Assembly: GCA_036258315.1 (NCBI GenBank)
Contig: DATADX010000062.1
Coordinates: 1 to 43,348 of the forward strand
Direction: 5' to 3'
DNA length: 43,348 nucleotides
DNA from: DASSYK01 sp036258315
Lineage (GTDB): Bacteria > Actinomycetota > Thermoleophilia > Solirubrobacterales > 70-9
The notes beneath the pieces were generated by a model. That model was not told the DNA's origin and ran no database searches. It was given only the letters and a program-made list of their open reading frames with translations. Each line of letters begins with the position of its first letter. Position 1 is the stretch's first letter. Shown here in pieces: positions 1-7,789 of this stretch. Position numbers and translations under genes: made by a program.

Positions 1-401
1 GCGCCCGACTGCTGCGAGATCGCGATCGCCGGGATCCCGAGCACGATCCCCTCGAGCGCGGCCGCGACGGTTCCCGAGTAGGTGATGTCGTCGCCGAGGT
101 TCGCACCGTGGTTGATCCCGGAGACGATCAGCTCGGGACGATCACCGAGGAGGCCGAGCTCTGCGAAGCGGACGCAGTCGACCGGGGTGCCATCGGTGGC
201 GAAGCCGGTTCCGCCGTCCTCGTAGGAGATCTCCTCGACCCAGAGCGGCGAGCGGGTGGTGATGCTGCGCGCCGTCGCGCTCCGGTTGGAGTCGGGCGCG
301 ATCACGCTCACCTCGAGCTCCGGCAGGGGCGTGAGCGCGCGGCGCAGGGCATTCAGCCCCTTGGCGCCGATCCCGTCGTCGTTGGTGATCAAGACCCGCA
401 T
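1..401 (-). CDS. surE: 5'/3'-nucleotidase SurE, N-terminal part
   Basis: SurE dephosphorylates nucleoside monophosphates and is a metal-dependent stationary-phase survival enzyme. The 133 codons present begin MRVLITNDDGIGAKG, with the family's metal-binding NDDG at residues 7-10. They continue with APDSNRSA near residues 35-42 and SGINHGANLGDDI near residue 95, which carry the other active-site Ser and Asn positions. The ATG at 401 is the family start. It has no Shine-Dalgarno, but a TAGAAT -10 box lies 9 nt upstream. The gene runs off the left edge of the window, so the C-terminal half is not visible. It lies on the same strand downstream of the ZIP transporter gene with a 26-nt gap. Confidence 0.95.
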   Translation of the reverse strand, partial: MRVLITNDDGIGAKGLNALRRALTPLPELEVSVIAPDSNRSATARSITTRSPLWVEEISYEDGGTGFATDGTPVDCVRFAELGLLGDRPELIVSGINHGANLGDDITYSGTVAAALEGIVLGIPAIAISQQSG

Positions 402-410
402 CGACCACCG

Positions 411-416
411 ATTCTA
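411..416 (-). promoter_or_regulatory. -10 box of surE, leaderless arrangement
   Basis: TAGAAT on the minus strand matches five of six positions of the TATAAT consensus and ends 9 nt before the surE ATG. A start site 7-9 nt downstream would place the ATG at or next to the 5' end of the mRNA. No good -35 hexamer is seen, and the preceding ZIP gene could also read through. Confidence 0.5.
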
Positions 417-427
417 CGAGCGAGGAT

Positions 428-1288
428 CTATCCGCCGCCGTAGGCGATCACCATCTCGGTCGCGACCCCTGCGAAGACGCCGGCGGCGAGCATCAGCAGA
501 CCGAGCTCGCGGTGGCCGACCCGCCGCATCGCGCTCCACACCTCGCCGATCACGTACAGGATGGCGCCGGCCGAGACGGAGTAGAAGAGCAACTCGAGAG
601 GCTCCGAGTTGACCTCGTAGCCCAGCATCGCGCCGAGGAAGACGGGAGCGCCCCCGACCAGCCCGGCGACGAACAGCCAGCTCCAGCTCGGCCTCACGTC
701 TCCCAGGGGACCGATGATCCCGAACCCCTCGGTCGCGTTGTGGACGGCGAAGCCGACGATCAGCACGGTCGCGAGGCCGATCTCCCCGGTGCTGGCGGCG
801 ACGCCGATCGCAAGCCCCTCGGCGAAATTGTGCAGCCCGATCGCCGAGGCGATCGTCATCCCGGTGCGCAGCGCGCGCGAGCGCTCGCTTGGCTCGCCGG
901 CCGCGACAGGCTCGACGAGACCAGGCTGAGCGACCGCGACCGTCTCTGGGGCGCCCCCGGCGATCGTCGGCGGGTTCGGCCGCATCCGGCGCTCGACGAG
1001 AGCCAGGCCGGCGCTGCCGAGGGTGAAGCCGGCCCCCAGCATCAGGACCAGGCCGAGGCCCTCGGCGAGGCTGCCCTCACCATCGCCGAGTTCCTCGAAG
1101 TGCTCCTCGACGATCTCGACGCCGTGGACGAGCACCTCGGCGAACAGGAAGGCGAGGACGCCGACGGAGAACATCGCGAGCGCGACGCGCGCTCGGGTGG
1201 ATCCGAACTGCACCCGCCCGAAGGGAAGGCCGAGATAGATGGTGAAGCCCGCCAGGGCTCCGAGCAGGACTGTCTCGCCGAAGGACAT
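428..1288 (-). CDS. ZIP family divalent metal transporter
   Basis: This 286-residue integral membrane protein belongs to the ZIP (ZupT-like) family, which imports Zn, Fe or Mn into the cytoplasm. About eight hydrophobic segments are visible, with a variable loop at residues 103-140 between helices III and IV. The signature HNFAEGLAIG lies at 153-162 and a second HNATEG at 183-188; these His, Asn and Glu residues form the binuclear metal site. An acidic/His patch (HGVEIVEEHFEE, 55-66) may collect metal. The ATG at 1288 follows a TAGCGT -10-like box by 10 nt. A perfect palindrome lies further upstream (separate entry), implying control by a metal-sensing repressor. The exact metal cannot be told from sequence. 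Confidence 0.93.
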   Translation of the reverse strand: MSFGETVLLGALAGFTIYLGLPFGRVQFGSTRARVALAMFSVGVLAFLFAEVLVHGVEIVEEHFEELGDGEGSLAEGLGLVLMLGAGFTLGSAGLALVERRMRPNPPTIAGGAPETVAVAQPGLVEPVAAGEPSERSRALRTGMTIASAIGLHNFAEGLAIGVAASTGEIGLATVLIVGFAVHNATEGFGIIGPLGDVRPSWSWLFVAGLVGGAPVFLGAMLGYEVNSEPLELLFYSVSAGAILYVIGEVWSAMRRVGHRELGLLMLAAGVFAGVATEMVIAYGGG

Positions 1289-1298
1289 GCGGCGGAGA

Positions 1299-1304
1299 AC
1301 GCTA
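1299..1304 (-). promoter_or_regulatory. -10 box of the ZIP transporter gene
   Basis: TAGCGT (TANNNT) on the minus strand ends 10 nt before the ATG at 1288. A 17-nt spacer would place the -35 region at about 1322-1327, inside the palindrome at 1315-1330. A protein bound there should block RNA polymerase. Confidence 0.45.
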
Positions 1305-1314
1305 CCAGACCGTC

Positions 1315-1330
1315 GTTAGGGTGCCCTAAC
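1315..1330. promoter_or_regulatory. Palindrome resembling a DtxR/IdeR/MntR metal-repressor operator
   Basis: The sequence GTTAGGGTGCCCTAAC is a perfect inverted repeat with 7-bp arms and a 2-bp centre. The half-site TTAGG...CCTAA is the core of operators for DtxR-family repressors (DtxR/IdeR/MntR), which bind with Fe or Mn as corepressor. It sits in the 46-bp gap between truA and the ZIP gene, over the expected -35 region of the latter. Position plus target gene make a metalloregulatory site likely. No DtxR-type regulator is encoded in the window. Confidence 0.65.
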
Positions 1331-1334
1331 TGCT

Positions 1335-2108
1335 TCAGTAGCGCACCGAAGCGAGATAGAGGCCATGGGCCCGTGCGGTGTTCCCGGCCTCCTCGCGCCG
1401 AGCGCCCGCGAGCAGGTCTGTGAACCCGTCGACCGGCCTGCGACCCGAACCGACCTCGAGCATCGTCCCGACGAGCACTCGGACCATGTTGCGCATGAAC
1501 GCGTCCGCCTCGATCCAGAACTCGAGCAGCTCTACCTCCCCTCTGGAACGCGATCCTGACCCCGGGCCGAGCACCGATCCCCGCCGCCACTCTGCGCCGA
1601 GGATGTCGCGCTCGAAGCGGATGTGCTCGGTCTGCGTCGGCGTGAACGCGGTGAAGTCATGCGTGCCGGGAAGTGCCTCGGCGCAGCGCTCGAGCAGGCC
1701 CGGGTACACGCGGTGAGGCCAGAACAGCGACAGCCCGCGCTCGAACGGGCTCTGCACCGGAGCGCACAGGACCCGGTAGCAGTAGGTGCGCGAAAGAGCG
1801 TCGCGGCGAGCGTCGAAGCCGGGCGGCGCCACGTCGACCCGGTTGACCGCGATGTCGTCGGGCGTGAGCGCGTTTAGCGCCCTCCCGAGCGACTCGGGCG
1901 GATCCGCGTCGACCTCGCAGCTCGCGACCTGCCCCCAGGCGTGCACGCCGGCGTCGGTGCGCCCGGCGACGGTCAGCGGGGCGCCGGCTCCGAGTACCCG
2001 CTCGAGCGCTCCCTCGAGCTCGCCCTGGACGCTGCGCAGGCCCGGCTGAGCCGCCCATCCCGCGAACGCGGCGCCGTTGTAGGAGAGATCGAAACGCAAA
2101 CTGGCCAT
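1335..2108 (-). CDS. truA: tRNA pseudouridine synthase A
   Basis: TruA isomerises uridines 38-40 in the tRNA anticodon stem. The 257-residue protein has the family N-terminus (LRFDLSYNGAAFAGWAAQP) and the catalytic motif AGRTDAGVHA, with Asp52 as nucleophile. The usual length is 245-270, so it is complete. The ATG at 2108 lacks a Shine-Dalgarno; a TAGTGT -10 box ends 9 nt upstream. In many bacteria truA directly follows rplQ. Here about 6.3 kb of accessory genes separate the two, so truA must have its own promoter. Downstream are the ZIP gene and surE on the same strand. Confidence 0.97.
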   Translation of the reverse strand: MASLRFDLSYNGAAFAGWAAQPGLRSVQGELEGALERVLGAGAPLTVAGRTDAGVHAWGQVASCEVDADPPESLGRALNALTPDDIAVNRVDVAPPGFDARRDALSRTYCYRVLCAPVQSPFERGLSLFWPHRVYPGLLERCAEALPGTHDFTAFTPTQTEHIRFERDILGAEWRRGSVLGPGSGSRSRGEVELLEFWIEADAFMRNMVRVLVGTMLEVGSGRRPVDGFTDLLAGARREEAGNTARAHGLYLASVRY

Positions 2109-2117
2109 CGAGCCGCG

Positions 2118-2123
2118 ACACTA
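2118..2123 (-). promoter_or_regulatory. -10 box of truA, leaderless arrangement
   Basis: TAGTGT on the minus strand ends 9 nt before the truA ATG. The 9-nt stretch between them has no purine-rich ribosome-binding site. No convincing -35 hexamer is visible. Confidence 0.45.
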
Positions 2124-2305
2124 TTGGCCATGGCGGTGCCGGGATCGGACGAGCCCCTGGAATCTCGCGGGAGGGATGATCGCCCTCAGCCCGAACCGCC
2201 GCGGCGCCTAGCCGACCAGCGTCCCGAGCCAGTGTGCGCGGTGTCTCACGGGCGCTGCGGGAGGAGGGCGTATGGTTCGGTGAAGCGACCAGGAGGAGAA
2301 GGCAG

Positions 2306-2557
2306 ATGGGCAACCTCGACATCACTCAGCGCAACTCGCTCGAGCGCAGCACGCTCTCCGGAAGGGACAGCCTCAGGCACGGCTCCGAGAGGGGCGCGGC
2401 GATCTACAGCGTGGTCGCGCTGCTGATCGGGATCGGACTCGGCGTCGCCGCCGTCGCGACGATCGACAACTGGGCGCAGTGGCTGGTCCTGTGCGTGATC
2501 GTGATCACGACGATCGGCTTCATGATCGCCGTCAGCCCTAACCGTCGCGGGGTCTAG
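2306..2557 (+). CDS. Small two-helix membrane protein, unknown function
   Basis: This 83-residue protein has a polar, Arg/Ser-rich N-terminus (1-30) followed by two predicted transmembrane helices at about 31-53 and 58-76 and a short basic tail (PNRRGV). The ATG at 2306 was chosen because AGGAGGAGAAGG lies 5-15 nt upstream, the strongest ribosome-binding site in the left part of the window. An in-frame ATG at 2234 lacks one. It is divergent from truA and convergent with the LysR gene. No family is recognised. Confidence 0.7.
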   Translation: MGNLDITQRNSLERSTLSGRDSLRHGSERGAAIYSVVALLIGIGLGVAAVATIDNWAQWLVLCVIVITTIGFMIAVSPNRRGV

Positions 2558-2600
2558 CGCGCGCCGATCCTGAGCTTCCCCCGGTCGCGCGGCGGCGTCG

Positions 2601-3470
2601 TCAGGTGCGCAGCGTGGACAGCACATGCTCGCGGAACGCCTGCGCGGCGGGCGTCGGGCGCTCACCCGCGCGCCAGACCAGCGAGAGGGGCAGCGCCCGC
2701 CGCGGACTGAGCGGACGGATCGCCAGGTGGGCGGCATGGGAGGCCACGACCGAGCGTGGCATCAGCGTCACGCCGAGCCCGCGCGCAGTGAGCTCCCGGA
2801 CCGTCTCCAGGTCGTTGGCCTCGGCGACGACGCGACCGCCCGGCACCAGCGTATGCAGCACGTCGCCCAGCGCCGACCCGGCGACGTAGGCGACCAGCGC
2901 CTCGCCCTCGAGGCGCTCGACGCGCACCCGCTTGGCGCGCGCGAGCGGGTGGTCCGGGGGCGCGATCAGGACGAGCTCGTCGTCGAGCAGCGCCACGCCC
3001 TCGAGCCCGTCGAGGGGGTCGGGGTCGACAAGCGCCATCACAAGGTCCAAGCTGCCGTCGCGGAGCTGGTCGAGGAGCGTGAAGGCGGCGTCCTCTCGAA
3101 CCGTGATCGCCACCCCCGGGTGGGCACGGCTGAATTCGGCGATCAGGGCGGCGGGGGGCACGGGACCGACGGGCGGGACACCGCCGAGCCGCAGCGTGCC
3201 CCGGACCAGCCCCTGAAGGGCGTCCAGATCCGCACGCACGCCGTCCACCTCGGCGAGCGCGCGTCGCGCCCGTGCCAGGAACAGCTCGCCGGCCTCGGTC
3301 ACCTCGACGCGCCGGGTGGTGCGGCGCAGCAGCTCGACCCCCAGCTCGCGTTCGAGCCGGCCCACCTGCTGCGAGAGCGCCGACTGTGCGATGTGAAGAT
3401 CCAGCGCGGCCCGGGTGAACGAGCGGCGGCGGGCGACGGCGTCCAGGTAGCGAAGCTGGCGGAGCTCCAT
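2601..3470 (-). CDS. LysR-family transcriptional regulator
   Basis: The 289-residue protein has the LysR winged helix-turn-helix at residues 1-60 (MELRQLRYLDAVARRRSFTR, then ALSQQVGRLERELG). A periplasmic-binding-protein-like effector domain follows at about 90-285. Length is typical (about 300). Family members bind upstream of a divergent target and respond to a small molecule. The likely target is therefore the plus-strand pair starting at 3556 (a small protein and a GNAT acetyltransferase). The effector is unknown. The ATG at 3470 lacks a Shine-Dalgarno and has a TAGAGT box 9 nt upstream. Confidence 0.93.
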   Translation of the reverse strand: MELRQLRYLDAVARRRSFTRAALDLHIAQSALSQQVGRLERELGVELLRRTTRRVEVTEAGELFLARARRALAEVDGVRADLDALQGLVRGTLRLGGVPPVGPVPPAALIAEFSRAHPGVAITVREDAAFTLLDQLRDGSLDLVMALVDPDPLDGLEGVALLDDELVLIAPPDHPLARAKRVRVERLEGEALVAYVAGSALGDVLHTLVPGGRVVAEANDLETVRELTARGLGVTLMPRSVVASHAAHLAIRPLSPRRALPLSLVWRAGERPTPAAQAFREHVLSTLRT

Positions 3471-3479
3471 GGGCGCAAC

Positions 3480-3508
3480 ACTCTATCTCGTTTGCTTCTC
3501 AGTGCTGA
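3480..3508. promoter_or_regulatory. LysR promoter and possible LysR-binding site
   Basis: TAGAGT on the minus strand (3480-3485) ends 9 nt before the LysR ATG. At 3499-3508, TCAGTGCTGA is a short inverted repeat with 4-bp arms inside a T-N11-A-like context, the general shape of LysR boxes. The 85-bp divergent gap is also AT-richer than its surroundings. Operator assignment is tentative. Confidence 0.35.
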
Positions 3509-3555
3509 AAGATATTCGCATTGCGCGATGGATGCCGTCGTGACATCGTGAGCCC

Positions 3556-3873
3556 ATGCCCGGATCGCCCACCCCTCCCCGGCACGACGGTGTGGTTCTG
3601 CGCACGGCGCGTGCCGACGATCGCGCAGGCCTCCTGCGGTTGGCCGCGCTGGAGGGTGAGCTCCCGCTGGCAGGTCCCGTCCTGGTCGCGGAGGAGAACG
3701 GCGCGCTCGTCGCGGCGCTGTGCCGGGAGACCGGCAGGGCCGTCGCCGACCCGTTCGTCCGGTCTCTGCACCTCGTCGAGCTACTGCGCCGGTACGCGGC
3801 TCGGCGGGACGCGCCCGCCGCCGTGCCGCACCGGCGTGGGGCGCTGCCCCGTCTGGCGCTCCGGGCGGGGTGA
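3556..3873 (+). CDS. Small conserved-looking protein, unknown function
   Basis: This 105-residue protein begins with a segment resembling the start of a GNAT fold (VVLRTARADDRAGLLRLAAL). It then has a short beta-like stretch (GPVLVAEENGALVAAL) and ends with a basic helix (LHLVELLRRYAARR). There is no acetyl-CoA-binding loop, so it is probably not an active acetyltransferase. Similar short proteins occur in actinobacteria, but I cannot name a family. It starts divergently from the LysR gene and ends 6 nt before the next acetyltransferase start, suggesting a two-gene transcript. Confidence 0.65.
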   Translation: MPGSPTPPRHDGVVLRTARADDRAGLLRLAALEGELPLAGPVLVAEENGALVAALCRETGRAVADPFVRSLHLVELLRRYAARRDAPAAVPHRRGALPRLALRAG

Positions 3874-3879
3874 GCCGCC

Positions 3880-4461
3880 TTGATGGCGCGTCATGCCGTG
3901 GTGACCACCGAGGTCAGGCTGCTCGCCTCCGACGAGGCCCGCGACGAGGTCCTCGTCGAGGAGCTCGTCCGCGTCATCAATGCCGCATACGCGATCGGTG
4001 AGGCGGGTCTGTGGCTCGAGGGTTGGACGCGGACCGAGCCGGGCGAGATCGCCGGGGCGATCCGGAGCGGCGGAATGCTCGCGGCCGCGCTCGAGGGCCG
4101 GGTCGTCGGTGGCGCTTACCTGCGGCCGCTCGATCCCGGCACCGCGGATCTGAGCCTCGTCTCGGCTGCGCCGGACCAGTGGGGCAGAGGCGTCGGCCGT
4201 GAGCTGGTCCGCTCTGCGGAGGAGCTGGTGCGATCGCAGGGCGTGACGACGATGCAGCTCGAGCTGCTCGTCCCGAAGGGATGGCTCCATCCGGAGAAGG
4301 AGCGGCTTCGCAGCTGGTACACCCGACTCGGCTACCGGGTCGTTCGGACGGCGCCGTTCGAGGAGGTGGCGGCGCATCTCGCCCCCCACCTCGCCGTGCC
4401 GTGCGAGTTCCTCATCTTCCGAAAGCGGCTGCCAGAGGCGCCCCGCCGCGGCGGGCGATAG
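3880..4461 (+). CDS. GNAT family N-acetyltransferase
   Basis: This 193-residue protein (191-193 depending on start) has the GNAT acetyl-CoA-binding motif A around residues 105-125 (WGRGVGRELVRSAEELVRSQ). A C-terminal WYTRLGYRVVRTAPFEE segment follows, typical of motif B. The acceptor is unknown. Start is TTG at 3880 or ATG at 3883; both read directly after the preceding stop. The 3' end overlaps the convergent sulfatase gene by 50 nt (4412-4461), so neither gene has room for its own terminator. The LysR regulator upstream is a plausible controller. Confidence 0.88.
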   Translation: MMARHAVVTTEVRLLASDEARDEVLVEELVRVINAAYAIGEAGLWLEGWTRTEPGEIAGAIRSGGMLAAALEGRVVGGAYLRPLDPGTADLSLVSAAPDQWGRGVGRELVRSAEELVRSQGVTTMQLELLVPKGWLHPEKERLRSWYTRLGYRVVRTAPFEEVAAHLAPHLAVPCEFLIFRKRLPEAPRRGGR

Positions 4462-6127
4462 TCGGAGTGGTTCCGCACTCCGCCATCGACGCCTCCAGCC
4501 GCTCGGACAGTTCGTGCCGCAGCGCCGCTGCGGCCGGATCGTGCGGCATCCCCGAGCGGACCCCGAGGAGGTTCTCGACCTCCAGCGGATCGCGCTCGAG
4601 GTCGTAGAGCTCGTACTCGGCGGGCCGGCGCCCGCGGGGGTCGAAGTAGAAGGCGTACTTGGCTGACGGCGTCCGGATCGCTCGGATCCGGTTCGGCTGG
4701 CCCGGCGCGTCGGTCATCGCCGTTCCCGCCTGATGGTCGTCATAGGTGAAGTGCACGGCGTCGCGGACGGCCGACGCGGGGCGGGGATGCTCCGTTACCG
4801 GCGAAAGGTCGACGGTGGCCAGGCCGAGCGACTCGCGCTCCGGCGCAGAGGCCCGGGCGAGGATCGGTGTCAGATCTCGGCCCCGGAGCCCGGCGGGCGC
4901 ATCGATCTCGCCCAGCCGGAGCATCGTCGGGAGCACGTCCACGAGCGAGGCGAGCGCGTCGGTCTCCGCGCCGCTCGGGAACAGGACGGGGTTGGAGACG
5001 ACGAGCGGAACGTTGATCGTCTCCTCGTAGACGTTGAACGTCTTCTGGCGCAGGCCGCCGTGTGAAAGGCCCATCTCGCCGTGGTCGGCGCAGCGGATCA
5101 CCACGGTACGTGAGCGCACCGATCCCGGGTCGGAGGCGTCGCCCAGCGCCTTCAGGACCCGCCCGATCTTCGCGTCGACGACGCGATGGAGGTAGGCATA
5201 GAAGTTGACGTAGTCGAGCTGCTCCCGGCGATTGCGGAGTGGCCCCATGTAGGCGGTCATCCCCATCTGCATCAGGGCGTGGACGGCGGGCTTGCCCGAC
5301 AGGTCCTCGTCGATCGTGGGCGGCAGGCCGACGCCGAGATCTCGGAACTCGGCCGCCGAGTATCCACCCCGTTCGTAGGACGCGGGGTAGCCGAGAACGT
5401 CGTGCGGGTTCACCAGCGAGACGACCAGGCAGAAGGGCTCCGGCAGGTCCGAGCGCGACAGCCATCGCTCGACCTGCTGGGTGTAGACCTCGTCCCAGCC
5501 CCCTCCCTCTCCGGCGTTGCCGCCCCCGAAATGCTCCGCCTTGGTGTTCTCCCCCGCATCGGGCGCCTCCCAGTCGGCGAACCCGTAGTCCCGCTCGATC
5601 CGCAGCTCGTCCGACTCGCCCCAGCCGCCGAGAAGACCATCCTCGCCCTGCGAGGGATGGGTCAGGTGCCACTTGCCCTTGTAGGAGACGTGGTAGCCGG
5701 CCGCGCGCAGCAGGCTCGCCATGTTCGGCGCGGCCGGGGGCAGCTCCGGCTCATCGCCCCTGCTCTCGCCGATCCGGAGCACACCCCGCGCGAACTGCGT
5801 GAGCACACGGCGGGGCGGCGCCAGTCGACCGCGCAGGATCCCGGCCATCGTCGCCGTCACGGCCGGGGCGTTGCGCGGGTCCGGGCGCAGATCGGCGGCC
5901 GTCAGCGTCAGCTCGACACCGTGCTCCGCCGGATACGTGCCGGTCAACAGGCTCGCTCGGCTCGGCGAGCACATCGCGGTGTTGCAGAAGGCGTTCCGGA
6001 AGCTGAGGCCGGTGCGCGCCAGCCGGGCGTCGTTCGGCATCAGCTCCCGCAGCCAGCCCGGATCGTCGGGCCAGTGACGCGGGGCGCGCTGCTGGTCGGT
6101 GATCAGGACCAGGAAGTTCGGCTTCAC
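4412..6127 (-). CDS. Sulfatase (alkaline phosphatase superfamily), cytoplasmic
   Basis: This 571-residue type I sulfatase begins NFLVLITDQQRAP, with metal-binding Asp11. It has the formylglycine motif CSPSRASLLTG with Cys53 as the residue to be oxidised, and a metal-binding RCADHGEMGLSHGG in the middle. No signal peptide or membrane segment is seen at the N-terminus, so it should act in the cytoplasm. The substrate sulfate ester cannot be inferred. The GTG start at 6127 overlaps the TAG stop of the upstream sulfatase by one base (TAGTG), which suggests translational coupling. No formylglycine-generating enzyme is encoded in the window. Confidence 0.93.
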   Translation of the reverse strand: MKPNFLVLITDQQRAPRHWPDDPGWLRELMPNDARLARTGLSFRNAFCNTAMCSPSRASLLTGTYPAEHGVELTLTAADLRPDPRNAPAVTATMAGILRGRLAPPRRVLTQFARGVLRIGESRGDEPELPPAAPNMASLLRAAGYHVSYKGKWHLTHPSQGEDGLLGGWGESDELRIERDYGFADWEAPDAGENTKAEHFGGGNAGEGGGWDEVYTQQVERWLSRSDLPEPFCLVVSLVNPHDVLGYPASYERGGYSAAEFRDLGVGLPPTIDEDLSGKPAVHALMQMGMTAYMGPLRNRREQLDYVNFYAYLHRVVDAKIGRVLKALGDASDPGSVRSRTVVIRCADHGEMGLSHGGLRQKTFNVYEETINVPLVVSNPVLFPSGAETDALASLVDVLPTMLRLGEIDAPAGLRGRDLTPILARASAPERESLGLATVDLSPVTEHPRPASAVRDAVHFTYDDHQAGTAMTDAPGQPNRIRAIRTPSAKYAFYFDPRGRRPAEYELYDLERDPLEVENLLGVRSGMPHDPAAAALRHELSERLEASMAECGTTPTIARRGGAPLAAAFGR

Positions 6128-7752
6128 TACGGCTTCACGTCGCAGCCGCGGCCCCGGCAGCTCGCAAGCCTCTGCATCAGCCCGACCAGCCGTGCCCGGA
6201 TCGCGGCGTAGGCCGGGTCCTGTGCGACGTTCTGGAGCTGGAACGGGTCGGTGCGACGGTCATACAGCTCCTCCTCGGCGGTCTCCGTCCAGAGCACGTA
6301 CGTGTAGCGGGGAGTGCGCACCCCCTGATAGGGCCGGTCCCAGGCGTTGTTGGGTATCGCCCCCGTGAAGAGCGGGCGCGGCGCCTCGATCGCAAGCGCG
6401 CGCTCGGGGGCGCGCTTGCGGCCCCTCAGGACCGGGGCCAGGGAGACCCCGTCCATCCTGCGGCGCGGTCTCACCTTCGTCACTGCGGCCAGGGTGGGCG
6501 CGAGGTCGATGTTCGAGACCTGCTCCTTCACCTTCCTCCCCCTCGCGAAGCCCGGGCCGCGGATGATCAGCGGAACCCCCAGCGACTCCTCGTAGGGAAG
6601 GAACTTGTCACCCGGAATGCGATGCTCGCCGTTCAGCCATCCGTTGTCGGAGGTGAAGACGATCACCGTGTTGCGCAGCTGGCGAGTGCGGCGCAGCGTC
6701 TTCACGATCCGGCCGACCCAGTCGTCGACCGCCCGCAGGGACCCGCCCCTACCCTCGAAGTTGAGCTGAAGCTGTGAGATCTGCTGCGGCGTCATCGGCG
6801 GGGCCTTGCTGGTCACGTTCGACGGCTTGTCGCTGAGATCGGCCTCGTTGAAGCTGGGCGGCTGAGGGAGCCGAAAGCTCGTGCTGAGCTGCTCGTGGCG
6901 CTGCGGAGGTCTGGGATCGGGCCCCGGCCGCCCCATCAGCGTGGTGGCGACGTCCTCGCGGTGAGGGGACGCCGGCGCCCACCAGATGAAGAAGGGCCGC
7001 TTGGAGCTCCTCTGCCGCCTGACGAGCCGCTCGGTGGTCCGACCGGTCACGTCGGGCGAGTACTGGTCGGGGTTCCGCGCGCCCCAGTAGGAGTAGGGAG
7101 GCGGTCCCATCACGGCGGAGAGCTTGGCGAGCACGTCGCCGGCGCTCTTCGCGTCGGGCGGGACGACCTGGATGTTCCCGAAATCGACCAGCTTGCGGGC
7201 GAAGTCGGGGTCGCCCCAGGTCTGGAGTCGTCCGTTGCTGTTCATCACGAAGTTGTAGTAGTCGTAGGCCGACACGTCGAGCAGTCCGTGCCACACGTCG
7301 AAGCCGGGGGCGACTTCACCGGTACCGTCCAGCGCGCCGTACCCGTTCAGCCACTTGCCGATCAGACCGGTGCGGTAGCCGGCTTGGTCCAGCCAGGTCG
7401 CGAGCGTGTTCGTGCGCCCCTCCATCCCGTACCAGCCCTCGGGGTAGAAGTTGCCGGTCACGCCATGGTTGTGGGCGTACTGGCCGGTCAGGAACGTCGC
7501 CCGCGACAGACAGCACAGCGGGAACGACGTGATCGCGTTGGCGAACGTCGTCCCTCCCTTGGCGAGCAGCTTCCTGGTCTTCGGCATGAAGGCGATGTCG
7601 TTCCGCGTCATGTCGTCGGTCATGACGACGAGGACATTGGGTCGCCCGTCCTTCCCCCTGTCGGCGGGGCGCGCGGAAGCCGAACCGGCCGCCGCAGCCA
7701 GGATCGCGACGGCCACGCCGGCGAGCGTCATGAGCTTCGCTCCACCCCGCAT
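6127..7752 (-). CDS. Secreted sulfatase with variant formylglycine motif
   Basis: From the ATG at 7752 this is a 541-residue sulfatase with an N-terminal signal peptide (MRGGAKLM, then a run of A/V/L/I, then ASARPAD). It has the family start PNVLVVMTDDMTRND with paired metal-binding Asp residues. The motif is FPLCCLSRATFLTGQYAHNH. The usual C-x-P-S-R is therefore C-C-L-S-R, with Leu for Pro. A GTG 27 nt upstream is possible, but it lies upstream of the predicted transcription start and lengthens the signal peptide unnaturally. First gene of a two-sulfatase operon, divergent from a TetR regulator. Confidence 0.92.
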   Translation of the reverse strand: MRGGAKLMTLAGVAVAILAAAAGSASARPADRGKDGRPNVLVVMTDDMTRNDIAFMPKTRKLLAKGGTTFANAITSFPLCCLSRATFLTGQYAHNHGVTGNFYPEGWYGMEGRTNTLATWLDQAGYRTGLIGKWLNGYGALDGTGEVAPGFDVWHGLLDVSAYDYYNFVMNSNGRLQTWGDPDFARKLVDFGNIQVVPPDAKSAGDVLAKLSAVMGPPPYSYWGARNPDQYSPDVTGRTTERLVRRQRSSKRPFFIWWAPASPHREDVATTLMGRPGPDPRPPQRHEQLSTSFRLPQPPSFNEADLSDKPSNVTSKAPPMTPQQISQLQLNFEGRGGSLRAVDDWVGRIVKTLRRTRQLRNTVIVFTSDNGWLNGEHRIPGDKFLPYEESLGVPLIIRGPGFARGRKVKEQVSNIDLAPTLAAVTKVRPRRRMDGVSLAPVLRGRKRAPERALAIEAPRPLFTGAIPNNAWDRPYQGVRTPRYTYVLWTETAEEELYDRRTDPFQLQNVAQDPAYAAIRARLVGLMQRLASCRGRGCDVKP

Positions 7753-7760
7753 CCCTGCCG

Positions 7761-7789
7761 AGGCTACGGTGTGTGTCACACTCTGTCAA
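7761..7789 (-). promoter_or_regulatory. Sulfatase operon promoter
   Basis: On the minus strand TTGACA (7784-7789) is a perfect -35 hexamer, followed by a 17-nt spacer and TAGCCT (7761-7766). The ATG of the secreted sulfatase lies 8 nt after the -10 box, so the transcript is probably leaderless. This is one of the best-matching promoters in the window. Confidence 0.7.
7771..7781. promoter_or_regulatory. Palindrome in the sulfatase promoter, candidate TetR operator
   Basis: GTGTGTCACAC is a perfect inverted repeat with 5-bp arms around one central base; the flanking bases 7769 and 7783 also pair. It lies entirely in the spacer between the -35 and -10 boxes of the sulfatase promoter, at the start of the divergent TetR gene. 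This is where an autoregulating TetR repressor would be expected to bind. Confidence 0.5.

Noticed and set aside
6895..7770. Upstream continuation of the TetR reading frame (total 512 codons)
   Set aside because: This part is antisense to the secreted sulfatase and lacks any domain; the TetR fold begins just after 7840.
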